Source: an uncultured Clostridia bacterium
GTDB taxonomy: Bacteria; Bacillota; Clostridia; Oscillospirales; Butyricicoccaceae
Length of the DNA stretch: 10,169 nt
Direction of reading: 5' to 3'
Assembly (NCBI GenBank): GCA_947856675.1
Contig: CANUCM010000142.1
Span: 1-10,169 of the forward strand
Of this stretch, positions 1-6,693 are shown piece after piece (positions within the stretch are counted from its first letter, which is position 1; each line of letters begins with the position of its first letter). A program made the position numbers and the translations under genes. The notes beneath the pieces were generated by a model. The model was not told the origin of the DNA and searched no databases. It saw only the letters and a list, made by a program, of their open reading frames with translations.

Positions 1-95
1 ATATGGGAACTTGCGGGGGGATACAGAGCACCGGTTTTCTGTTCCCCACGATGAAACCGGCGGACAGGTAGGAAACTGAACAGGGTACCCCCCAT
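1..95 (+). ncRNA. 3' part of an unidentified structured RNA or leader
   Basis: No ORF with a credible start lies here, but the bases fold well. A closing stem pairs 15-24 with 86-94 (a G-run followed by ATAC against GTAC and a C-run, with one bulged A). Inside it, 31-37 pairs perfectly with 54-60 (CCGGTTT/AAACCGG). The loop of that inner hairpin contains CTGTTC (39-44), which is complementary to GAACAG at 78-83, so a pseudoknot is possible. GTTCCC at 41-46 could instead pair with GGGAAC at 5-10. A terminator-like hairpin follows at once, as is usual for small RNAs and riboswitches. I compared it from memory with 6S, SRP, RNase P, tmRNA, T-box, cobalamin and the c-di-AMP (ydaO) riboswitch and found no convincing match. 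The RNA probably begins left of the window. Strand is inferred from the downstream hairpin. Confidence 0.35.
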
Positions 96-140
96 AAAAA
101 CGGGCAGTCCGCTGAGGGATTGCCCGTTTCTGCTTTCCCG
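96..140 (+). terminator. Intrinsic-terminator-like hairpin after the upstream RNA
   Basis: A 13-bp stem pairs 98-110 with 117-129, with one G-T pair and a 6-base loop (111-116). On the + strand the tail after the stem is only moderately T-rich (TTTCTGCTTT). On the - strand the A-run at 96-100 would read as a T-run, so the hairpin could also stop transcription in the other direction. It separates the structured RNA on its left from the ktrB promoter on its right. Confidence 0.6.
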
Positions 141-219
141 GTGCGGCCGGGGGAGCACGGGGGCGCTGCTTCGAAAAAAGACGAAAATTGCCGAATCCTT
201 TAATTTGGCGGCCCGGAAC

Positions 220-248
220 TTGAAAACAAAGACAGATATTGCTATAAT
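220..248 (+). promoter_or_regulatory. Sigma-A promoter of the ktrB operon
   Basis: The -35 box is TTGAAA (220-225) and the -10 box is a perfect TATAAT (243-248), separated by 17 bp. TGC at 240-242 gives an extended -10 (TGN) element. Transcription would start near 255. The surrounding DNA (about 180-357) is clearly AT-richer than the rest of the window, as expected of a real promoter region. It is the best placed promoter to drive ktrB and the genes packed behind it. Confidence 0.8.
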
Positions 249-254
249 GGGAAA

Positions 255-498
255 GCTATAGCATGCTTTTGCTTTTGGCAGATAACGGGCGGGAAACTGG
301 AAAAATAAGCAAATTGCATCTTGAAAATCCGAAAAAAACGAATAATATATAATTACAGTGAAAAGGCAGGTTCCGCCGCGCAAAGCCCCAGCGCCGCCCG
401 CAGAACCTCTGCGCTGGAACGTGGGAACGGAAAAACCGGGGCAGGCCTGGCCGCAGCGGCCGGGTCTGCTGTCATGTTGGAAAGGGAGGAGAAAGCGG
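255..498 (+). promoter_or_regulatory. Long structured 5' leader of ktrB
   Basis: From the predicted transcription start to the TTG start of ktrB there are about 244 untranslated bases. The first hundred are AT-rich with little structure. From about 361 the composition turns GC-rich and two hairpins appear: 388-394 pairs perfectly with 411-417 (7 bp, 16-base loop), and 441-453 pairs with 457-469. K+ transporter leaders in Firmicutes often carry a c-di-AMP riboswitch (ydaO type), but I do not see its conserved core here. The frame of ktrB stays open back to a GTG at 358, so part of this stretch could in principle be an N-terminal extension. No ribosome binding site precedes that GTG, and the encoded residues (basic, Pro-rich) are unlike KtrB. 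Confidence 0.5.
441..469 (+). other. Strong 13-bp hairpin upstream of the ktrB ribosome binding site
   Basis: Bases 441-453 pair with 457-469 over 13 consecutive positions, including two G-T pairs, closing a 3-base loop (CAG, 454-456). The hairpin ends 14 bases before the Shine-Dalgarno sequence at 484-490. No T-run follows it, so it is not a normal intrinsic terminator. It could shape access to the ribosome binding site, be part of a larger leader fold, or protect the mRNA 5' region. Its role is inference. Confidence 0.5.
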
Positions 499-501
499 TT
501 G
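484..501 (+). promoter_or_regulatory. Ribosome binding site that sets the TTG start of ktrB
   Basis: GGGAGGA at 484-490 lies 8 bases before a TTG at 499-501, which is in frame with the KtrB reading frame. The upstream in-frame GTG at 358 has only AT-rich sequence in front of it. Starting at TTG gives a protein with a short basic N-terminus running directly into the first membrane segment, which fits the family. Confidence 0.75.
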
Positions 502-1854
502 CGACATACCGTCAGGACCAAAAAGCCGCAAAGCCCGGTGCGTATTATCACGCTGGGATTTTCCCTTGTCATCGCGCTCGGGACGCTGCTTTTGTGCATG
601 CCCTTCGCCACGCGCAGCGGGCAGAGCGCCGGACTGATGACGGCGCTGTTTACGGCGACGTCGGCAACCTGCGTTACGGGACTTGTCGTTGAAGACACGT
701 ATTTGTTCTGGAGCCCGGCGGGACAGGCCGTGATTCTTGCGCTGATCCAGGTGGGCGGCCTGGGGTTTATGATGGTCGGCGCGGGCTTTTCGCTGATAGT
801 CCGGCGGCGGATCACCATGCGTGAGCGTGTGCTTTTGGGAAAATCGCTCAGCGTGGAGGAGCTTTCGGGCATTGTGCGGCTCAGCCGCTGGATTTTGGGC
901 GGCACCTTTGCCCTGGAGGGCATCGGCGCGCTCATTTTGTCCATCCGGTTTGCGCGGGATTTCGGCGTGGCCGGCGGCATTGTCAAAGGGGTGTTTACTT
1001 CGGTATCGGCCTTTTGTAACGCAGGCTTTGATTTGATGGGAGAAGTCGGAGAATACGCAAGCCTGATTCCCTACCGGGGCGATCCGGCCGTCACGCTGAC
1101 GGTGAGCCTGCTCATCATCCTGGGCGGTCTGGGATTTTATGTCTGGAATGATGTCGCGCACCGCCCGGTCAACGGGCGTTACCGCCTGCACACACACCTT
1201 GTGCTTTCCACCACGGTCATTTTGCTCGCTGTGGGCACTGTGGGTTTTTTCGCGTTTGAACGCGGCAACATGCAGACCATGGGCCGGGATGGCTTTTTTT
1301 CGCAGCTGCTGTCGGCCTTTTTCCAGTCCGCAACGGTGCGCACGGCGGGCTTTGACCAGCTGGGGCAGGGCAGCCTGACGGGCGCGTCGCAGGCGCTGAG
1401 CGCGCTGCTGATGTTTGTCGGCGGCTCTCCCGGATCGACGGCGGGCGGCATCAAAACCACCACGCTGGCCGTGCTGGTTCTGACGGCGCTCGCCCCATAC
1501 CGCGGCAGAACCCGGGCCAGAGCCTTTGGACGGGCCATTTCACAAAAAGCGGTGAGCGATGCGCTTTCCATTTTCGTCATGGGCATCGGCGTTGTGACGC
1601 TGGGCAGCTTTCTTGTGTGCACGGCGGACGGCGTCGGGTTTTCCGCGGCGCTGTACGAGTGCGTTTCGGCTTTCGCCACAGTGGGCCTCAGCGTGGGCAT
1701 TACGCCCGGGCTGTCGGCTTTTTCGCAGCTTGTACTGGTTCTTCTGATGTTTTTGGGCCGCGTGGGCATCATGACGGTGGGGGCGGCGGCACTGCTGCGC
1801 AGCACCGGCGAAAGCAAAATTCGTCTGCCCGAAGGCAAGATCATGATAGGATAG
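499..1854 (+). CDS. ktrB: KtrB/TrkH-family potassium channel subunit
   Basis: This is the membrane pore of a K+ uptake system, where a cytoplasmic RCK ring (the next gene) gates a dimer of this subunit. From the TTG start it has 451 residues, typical of KtrB and shorter than enterobacterial TrkH. The sequence is hydrophobic throughout, with the four-fold pore-repeat pattern. Selectivity-filter loops are visible at TCVTGL (57-62), FCNAGF (172-177), TVRTAGF (279-285) and TVGLS (394-398). Each carries the filter glycine. The flexible gate loop of the third repeat is GGSPGSTAGGIK (308-319), also typical. The stop codon lies just before the ktrA ribosome binding site, so the two are co-translated. 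A GTG at 358 would add 47 basic, Pro-rich residues but lacks a ribosome binding site. KtrB proteins are often Na+-dependent; that cannot be read from the sequence. Confidence 0.93.
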   Translation: MRHTVRTKKPQSPVRIITLGFSLVIALGTLLLCMPFATRSGQSAGLMTALFTATSATCVTGLVVEDTYLFWSPAGQAVILALIQVGGLGFMMVGAGFSLIVRRRITMRERVLLGKSLSVEELSGIVRLSRWILGGTFALEGIGALILSIRFARDFGVAGGIVKGVFTSVSAFCNAGFDLMGEVGEYASLIPYRGDPAVTLTVSLLIILGGLGFYVWNDVAHRPVNGRYRLHTHLVLSTTVILLAVGTVGFFAFERGNMQTMGRDGFFSQLLSAFFQSATVRTAGFDQLGQGSLTGASQALSALLMFVGGSPGSTAGGIKTTTLAVLVLTALAPYRGRTRARAFGRAISQKAVSDALSIFVMGIGVVTLGSFLVCTADGVGFSAALYECVSAFATVGLSVGITPGLSAFSQLVLVLLMFLGRVGIMTVGAAALLRSTGESKIRLPEGKIMIG

Positions 1855-1865
1855 GAGGCGGCATT

Positions 1866-2513
1866 TTGAAGTCATTTGTGGTTATCGGGCTGGGCCGCTT
1901 CGGAAGAGCGCTGGCTATGGAGCTGTTCCGGCTTGGGCACGAGGTGCTGGCCATCGACAAAAATGAAGAAAACGTCAGCCGCGTAGCCGACTACGTCACC
2001 CATGCCGTCACGGCCGACGCCCGCGATGAGCAGGTGCTGCGGTCGCTGGGGGCACGCAATTTTGACTGTGCGGTGGTGGCGTTTTCCAGCGAAACGCAGG
2101 ACAACATCCTGACGACGCTGCTTCTCAAGGAAATCGGGGTGCGGTATGTCATCGCCAAGGGGCGCGACGAGCTGCACACGCGCGTGCTGCAGAAAATCGG
2201 CGCCGATCGGGTGGTTTTCCCCGAGTCGGACATGGGGATGCGGCTGGCGCAGGTCATTTCATCCAACAACCTTGTGGACTATATTGAGATTTCCGATCAG
2301 TACAGCATCATCGAGATCAACGCTCCGCCCCAGTGGGACGGCAAGAGCATTCGCGCTCTCGACGTCCGCGCACGATGGGGCATCAATATTCTCGTTGTCA
2401 AATCGAGCGACGGGAAAACGCTTTCGGTTGTTCCTTCGCCCGACTATGTCGTGCACCGCGGTGACATTCTGGTCGTCATCGGTGCCAACGATGACATCCG
2501 GAGGCTGGAATGA
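1866..2513 (+). CDS. ktrA: KtrA/TrkA-family RCK gating subunit of K+ uptake
   Basis: This is the cytoplasmic regulatory subunit, which forms an octameric ring under KtrB and opens or closes the channel in response to bound nucleotide. The TTG start at 1866 is preceded by AGGAGG (1853-1858) with a 7-base spacer and gives 215 residues, the usual size for a single-RCK KtrA. TrkA proteins of the Trk type are about twice as long. The N-terminal Rossmann domain shows GLGRFG at 8-13 and an acidic residue at the end of the second strand (AID, Asp31). The C-terminal 80 or so residues look like an RCK_C domain, the site where c-di-AMP inhibits KtrA in several Firmicutes. That ligand is known for the family and not visible here. 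The TGA stop overlaps the ATG of the next gene. The larger open frame reaching back to 1617 lies inside ktrB and is not used. Confidence 0.92.
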   Translation: MKSFVVIGLGRFGRALAMELFRLGHEVLAIDKNEENVSRVADYVTHAVTADARDEQVLRSLGARNFDCAVVAFSSETQDNILTTLLLKEIGVRYVIAKGRDELHTRVLQKIGADRVVFPESDMGMRLAQVISSNNLVDYIEISDQYSIIEINAPPQWDGKSIRALDVRARWGINILVVKSSDGKTLSVVPSPDYVVHRGDILVVIGANDDIRRLE

Positions 2514-3268
2514 CGAGAATTGAAAGCCGCGACAACGCCCGGGTGAAAAACGTGGCCCGCCTGCTTGCCTCGGGCGCGGCACGGCGGGAACAGGGGCTTT
2601 TTGTGTGCGAAGGGCCGACCATGCTGCGTGAGGCGCTGGCGGCCGGTGTGCAGATAGAGGAGATTTACGCCCTGCCGGAGCAGATCGGCGGGCTGGAGGG
2701 AATCGGCGGCGCGTGCTTTGAAGTGACGCCGGGCGTACTGCGCAAGCTGTCGGACACCGAGACCCCCCGCGGGCCGGTGTTTGTCTGCCGCATCCCCGGT
2801 CCGCAGATGCCGCAGGGCGCGCAGTTTCTGGCGCTGGAGGAGCTGCGGGATCCGGGAAACATAGGCACGGTGGTGCGCACGGCGGAAGCGTTCGGCGTGC
2901 CGGAAATCGTGCTTGTCGGTTCGTGTGCCGACCTGTACGCGCCCAAAACGGTGCGCGCCACGATGGGGTCGGTGTTCCGGGTCCGGACGTGCGCCATGAC
3001 ACCGCAGCAGCTGCGGGAGTGGACACGTTCGCAAAACGTACCGCTTGTCGGGGCGGCGCTGACGCACAGCGCTGTGCCGATAGGCCGTCTTTCGCTCAGG
3101 CGCGCCGCGGTGATCATCGGCAGCGAAGCGCATGGTATCCGGCCGGAAACGCTGGCGCTGTGCGACGAGTGCGCCATTATCCCGATAGAGGGCGCCGAAT
3201 CCCTGAATGCCGCGGTGGCCGCTGCCGTCTTTTTGTGGGAGATGAAGCGGGCGCGGACTGTGCAGTAA
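2510..3268 (+). CDS. TrmH/SpoU-family RNA 2'-O-methyltransferase
   Basis: The 252-residue protein is predicted to transfer a methyl group from SAM to a ribose 2'-OH of rRNA or tRNA. The N-terminal third resembles the SpoU substrate-binding (L30e-like) domain: ESRDNARVKNV near the start, then a conserved FVCEGPTMLREAL stretch. The C-terminal SPOUT (trefoil knot) domain has all three family motifs: NIGTVVR (117-123, with the catalytic-type Asn and Arg), VRATMGSVFRV (148-158), and GSEAHGI (204-210) followed by ESLNAAVA (230-237). The last usually reads SLNVSVA, so this is a mild variant. The ATG overlaps the ktrA stop by 4 bases and GGAGG lies at 2500-2504, so translation is probably coupled. 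Target nucleotide and exact subfamily (RlmB-like or other) cannot be told from sequence, so I give no symbol. Confidence 0.9.
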   Translation: MTRIESRDNARVKNVARLLASGAARREQGLFVCEGPTMLREALAAGVQIEEIYALPEQIGGLEGIGGACFEVTPGVLRKLSDTETPRGPVFVCRIPGPQMPQGAQFLALEELRDPGNIGTVVRTAEAFGVPEIVLVGSCADLYAPKTVRATMGSVFRVRTCAMTPQQLREWTRSQNVPLVGAALTHSAVPIGRLSLRRAAVIIGSEAHGIRPETLALCDECAIIPIEGAESLNAAVAAAVFLWEMKRARTVQ

Positions 3269-3291
3269 AACAATCGAAAGGAGCGGGCGGA

Positions 3292-4455
3292 ATGCAGTCG
3301 CTGGGGTGTATCTGGCTGAGCGAAACGGCGCGGCTTGCGCCGGCACATCAGGCTGCGCTGCTGCGCGCCTGCTCCTCTGCGGAGGAAATCCTGGGCCTGT
3401 CCGTTGTGGAAGCACAGCAGCTGTGCGGCGGGCTGAATCCGGCTGAAATCCGCCGCTTTTCGGGAAAGTCGCTGCGCCGTGCAGCGGAAATCGCACGCAA
3501 ATGCGGCGACAGAGGCTGGCGCATCCTGACTTTTTACGATGAAGATTTTCCCAAACCCCTGCGTCACATTCCCGACCCGCCTGCCGTACTGTATGTACAG
3601 GGCCGGCTCCCTGATTTTTCATCCGTGCTGGCCATTGCCGTTGTCGGAAAGCGCAAGGCCAGCGCATATGGCCTGCATATCGCAGAGCAGATGGGGTATG
3701 ACCTGTCGCGTGCGGGCGCGGTTGTGGTGTCCGGCATGGCCGAAGGCTGTGACGGCGCGGCGCACCGCGGCGCCCTCGCAGGGGGTACTCCCACGGTTGC
3801 GGTGCTCGGCACGCCGCTGGATCGCTGTTTTCCCGCGTCCAACGCCGCGCTGATGCGCAACATTGCCGCCTACGGCGCGCTGGTCACGGAATACCCGCCG
3901 GGGCGGCCGTATACGGCGTCGGATTTTCCGCGGCGCAACCGCCTGATCTGCGGGCTGGCGCAAGGACTTGTGGTGTGCGAAGCGGGCAAAAAGAGCGGAA
4001 CACTTCTTACGGCGCGCCTGGCGCTCGATCAGGGCCGCGACGTGTTTGCCGTGCCCGGTGCGGTTGGCGCGGCCAATTCCGAGGGCACCAATGAGCTGAT
4101 TGCCTCCTCGGGCGCACAGCTTGTGACGTCGGCACAGCGCATTTTGGATGAATACGCGCCGCGTCTTCAGGCACTGGGCATCCGGCCGGCAGCGCCCGCA
4201 GCGGCGGAGCCGCCCGGGCCGCCGCCTGCGGCCCCTGCGCCGCCGCAGGGAAAAAGCATTGCCGCGGCTTTTTCGGACACAGCGCAGACGCCGGCTCAGC
4301 AGAGCCTTTTGCAGGCGCTGAACGGGACGATGCACATTGACGATTTGATCGAGGCAAGCGGCGTTTCTGCGGCAGAAGCGCTGGAGGCGCTGACATTTCT
4401 TGAAATTGCAGGGCTTGTCCGGCGGCTGCCGGGTAAGCGCTTTGAACGCACATAA
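3292..4455 (+). CDS. dprA: DNA-processing protein DprA (Smf)
   Basis: DprA binds incoming single-stranded DNA in natural transformation and loads RecA on it. The gene is also kept in many bacteria not known to be competent. The ATG at 3292 has AAAGGAG (3277-3283) with an 8-base spacer and gives 387 residues. After an N-terminal helical (SAM/HhH-like) region comes the Rossmann-like core: VVGKRKAS (117-124), SGMAEGCDGAAH (147-158), and FPRRNR (212-217) followed by SGTLLTA. Some positions depart from the commonest forms (usually VGSR and GIDGxAH). After residue 297 there is a linker of about 25 residues dominated by Ala and Pro, then a C-terminal winged-helix domain (about 325-387). The next gene is topA, 60 bases away, the conserved Firmicutes dprA-topA order. 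Confidence 0.94.
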   Translation: MQSLGCIWLSETARLAPAHQAALLRACSSAEEILGLSVVEAQQLCGGLNPAEIRRFSGKSLRRAAEIARKCGDRGWRILTFYDEDFPKPLRHIPDPPAVLYVQGRLPDFSSVLAIAVVGKRKASAYGLHIAEQMGYDLSRAGAVVVSGMAEGCDGAAHRGALAGGTPTVAVLGTPLDRCFPASNAALMRNIAAYGALVTEYPPGRPYTASDFPRRNRLICGLAQGLVVCEAGKKSGTLLTARLALDQGRDVFAVPGAVGAANSEGTNELIASSGAQLVTSAQRILDEYAPRLQALGIRPAAPAAAEPPGPPPAAPAPPQGKSIAAAFSDTAQTPAQQSLLQALNGTMHIDDLIEASGVSAAEALEALTFLEIAGLVRRLPGKRFERT

Positions 4456-4475
4456 CAAAGAGAACAGAGCCTAAT

Positions 4476-4499
4476 GCGGTGCGCTCACCGCCCGCTTTT
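4476..4499 (+). terminator. Weak attenuator-like hairpin between dprA and topA
   Basis: GCGGTG (4476-4481) pairs with CACCGC (4486-4491) across a 4-base loop, and four Ts follow at 4496-4499. The stem is short and the T-run is brief, so at most it would be a partial terminator or an mRNA processing/stability element within the 60-base gap. No good promoter is visible between it and topA, so topA still appears to depend on upstream transcription. Confidence 0.3.
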
Positions 4500-4515
4500 C
4501 GATACAGGAGGAGCT

Positions 4516-6693
4516 ATGTCAAAACTGTTGATTGTGGAATCCCCGGCCAAGGCCAAAACCATCACGAAATATTTGGGCCCGGGGTATGAAGTTGCGGCGT
4601 CCATGGGGCATCTGCGCGATTTGCCCAAAAAAGAGCTGGGCGTCGACGTGGAGCACGGCTTTGCGGCACACTATGTGCCCATTGAGGGAAAGGACAAAAC
4701 CATCCGTGCACTGAAGGAGGCGGCCGGCGAGGCGGAGTGCGTCTACCTTGCAACCGACCCCGACCGTGAAGGGGAGGCAATTTCGTGGCATCTGCGCGAG
4801 CTTCTGGGCCTGCCGAAGGAGAAAACCTGCCGGATAACCTTTAACGAGATTACCAAAAAAGCGGTGACCGAAGCGGTGGCCGCGCCGAGGGATCTCGACA
4901 TGAACCTTGTGGATGCCCAGCAGGCGCGGCGTATTCTCGACCGCATTGTCGGCTACAAGCTGTCGCCGTTTCTCTGGCGCAAAGTGCGTTCGGGGCTGTC
5001 GGCCGGCCGTGTGCAGTCGGTGGTCACCCGGCTGGTCGTTGACAGGGAACGTGAAATCCGCGGGTTTCAGCCGGAGGAATACTGGAGCATAGACGTGACG
5101 CTCGAGTCGGGCGGCAAACGCTTTGTCAGCCGGTTTTACGGCGATCTCGAGGGCAAAAAGGAGCTGCACAGCGAGCAGGAAACAGCAGTGGTCCTGCAGG
5201 CAATCGACGGCGCGGCCTATACGGTGAAAAGCGTGAAAAAGGCCAAGAAAAAGCGCCAGCCGGCGCCGCCTTTTACCACCTCGACCCTGCAGCAGGAGGC
5301 CAGCCGCAAACTTTCCATGACGGCCAAGCGCACCATGGCGGTGGCGCAGGAGCTGTACGAAGGCGTGGAGATTGCGGGTATGGGCCTGACAGGCCTGATT
5401 ACCTATATGCGCACCGATTCGCTGCGCATTTCCGAAGAGGCGCTGGCCGGGGCGCGCCAGTATATTGCCGGCCGCTTCGGCGAAGAGTACCGGCCGAAAA
5501 ACGCCCGCGTGTTTAAAACCAAAAAAGGGGCGCAGGATGCGCACGAAGCCATTCGCCCTTCCAATCCCTCGCTCGATCCCGACAGCATCCGCAAAAGCCT
5601 GACGCCGGACCAGTATAAGCTGTACCGCCTGATCTGGTCGCGCTTTATCGCGTCGCAGATGGCGGAAGCGCTGCTTGACACCACGTCGGCCGACGTCGAG
5701 TGCGGCGGGTATGTGTTCCGTGCCACGGGTCAGAGCGTGGCGTTCCCGGGTTTTCTGGCGTTGTACGAAGAAGGGACGGATGACGCTTCCGACGGAGAAG
5801 AAGGCGCGATGCTGCCCGTGCTGACCGAAGGGGATCACCCTGCACACGTCGCCACGGAGCCGAGGCAGCACTTTACCCAGCCCCCTGCCCGCTACACGGA
5901 GGCGTCGCTCATCAAAACCATGGAAGAAAAAGGAATCGGCCGCCCGAGCACCTATGCACCGACCATTTCCGTGGTGCTTGAACGTGAGTATGTCGCAAAG
6001 GACGGAAAGGCGCTTCGTCCCACGGCGCTGGGCGAAGCGGTGACCGATTTGATGATAGACAAGTTCCATGATATCGTCGACGTAAAGTTCACCGCAAACA
6101 TGGAGAGCGAGCTGGACGGCGTGGAAAGCGGAGAAGTGGATTACCGCAAAATGCTGGAGCAGTTTTACAGCGGGTTTTCCGCGGAGCTTAAGCAGGCGGA
6201 AATCGATCTTGACAAAAAACGCATCAAAGTCCCCGATGAAGAGAGCGATGTGGTGTGTGAGCTCTGCGGTCGAAAAATGGTCATTAAATCCGGGCGGTTC
6301 GGGAAGTTTCTGGCATGCCCGGGCTACCCCGAGTGCAAAAATACCAAGCCGCTGAGCGAGGACACCGGCGTACCCTGCCCGGTGTGCGGAGCCAAGCTCC
6401 TCAAGAAAAAGTCCAAAAGCGGATATTATTATTACGGCTGCGAAAAGAATCCGACCTGCCCGTTTATGACCTGGGATAAGCCCACGCCGAAAAAATGCCC
6501 CAAATGCGGCGGCGTTTTGTACCGGCACTATACCAGAGAGGAGAAAAAGATCCTGTGTCACGTGCCGGGCTGCGGTTATTTTGAAGAACTCCCGGTCAAA
6601 AAGACGGCCCAAAAGGCAACGGAAGAAGCGGAAAAGAAGCCCGCGCGCCGCACTTCGGCCAAAAAGACGGCAAAGGAGAGCGGTGATGAATAA
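4516..6693 (+). CDS. topA: DNA topoisomerase I (type IA)
   Basis: This enzyme relaxes negative supercoils by cutting and rejoining one DNA strand through a phosphotyrosine link. The ATG at 4516 directly follows AGGAGGAG (4506-4513). The result is 725 residues, beginning in the TOPRIM domain as expected. An upstream in-frame codon would add 14 residues but lacks a ribosome binding site. TOPRIM residues are Glu8 (VESPAKAKT) and the DPDREGE triad (Asp81, Asp83, Glu85). AQQARRILDR and SGLSAGRVQS lie in the DNA-binding core, and the active-site Tyr297 sits in YMRTDS. EGIGRPSTYA is the usual late motif. The C-terminus has three Cys4 zinc ribbons (CELC/CPGYPEC, CPVC/CEKNPTC, CPKC/CHVPGC), then a tail rich in Lys, Ala and Thr. 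Its stop lies inside the trmFO start region, an 8-base overlap. Confidence 0.97.
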   Translation: MSKLLIVESPAKAKTITKYLGPGYEVAASMGHLRDLPKKELGVDVEHGFAAHYVPIEGKDKTIRALKEAAGEAECVYLATDPDREGEAISWHLRELLGLPKEKTCRITFNEITKKAVTEAVAAPRDLDMNLVDAQQARRILDRIVGYKLSPFLWRKVRSGLSAGRVQSVVTRLVVDREREIRGFQPEEYWSIDVTLESGGKRFVSRFYGDLEGKKELHSEQETAVVLQAIDGAAYTVKSVKKAKKKRQPAPPFTTSTLQQEASRKLSMTAKRTMAVAQELYEGVEIAGMGLTGLITYMRTDSLRISEEALAGARQYIAGRFGEEYRPKNARVFKTKKGAQDAHEAIRPSNPSLDPDSIRKSLTPDQYKLYRLIWSRFIASQMAEALLDTTSADVECGGYVFRATGQSVAFPGFLALYEEGTDDASDGEEGAMLPVLTEGDHPAHVATEPRQHFTQPPARYTEASLIKTMEEKGIGRPSTYAPTISVVLEREYVAKDGKALRPTALGEAVTDLMIDKFHDIVDVKFTANMESELDGVESGEVDYRKMLEQFYSGFSAELKQAEIDLDKKRIKVPDEESDVVCELCGRKMVIKSGRFGKFLACPGYPECKNTKPLSEDTGVPCPVCGAKLLKKKSKSGYYYYGCEKNPTCPFMTWDKPTPKKCPKCGGVLYRHYTREEKKILCHVPGCGYFEELPVKKTAQKATEEAEKKPARRTSAKKTAKESGDE

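Noticed and set aside
60..130. T-box leader suggested by GAACAGGGTACC near a terminator
   Set aside because: The conserved T-box bulge (UGGN followed by ACCGCG) and specifier features are missing, and no tRNA-related gene follows.
1..498. c-di-AMP (ydaO-yuaA) riboswitch before the K+ transporter genes
   Set aside because: It would fit the biology, but the conserved core segments I know for this class (such as the GACAGCUAAC-like stretch) are not found in either non-coding part.
321..692. A 123-codon frame starting in the ktrB leader
   Set aside because: No ribosome binding site, no recognisable protein features, and most of it overlaps ktrB in another frame.
1617..1865. N-terminal extension of KtrA into ktrB
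   Set aside because: The frame is open, but it lies inside conserved KtrB pore sequence. The TTG at 1866 has an ideal ribosome binding site and begins exactly at the Rossmann fold.
6598..6671. Repeat of AAAAAGACGGC in the topA C-terminal tail
   Set aside because: It encodes the low-complexity KKTA units of a lysine-rich tail. Two copies in coding sequence need no further explanation.
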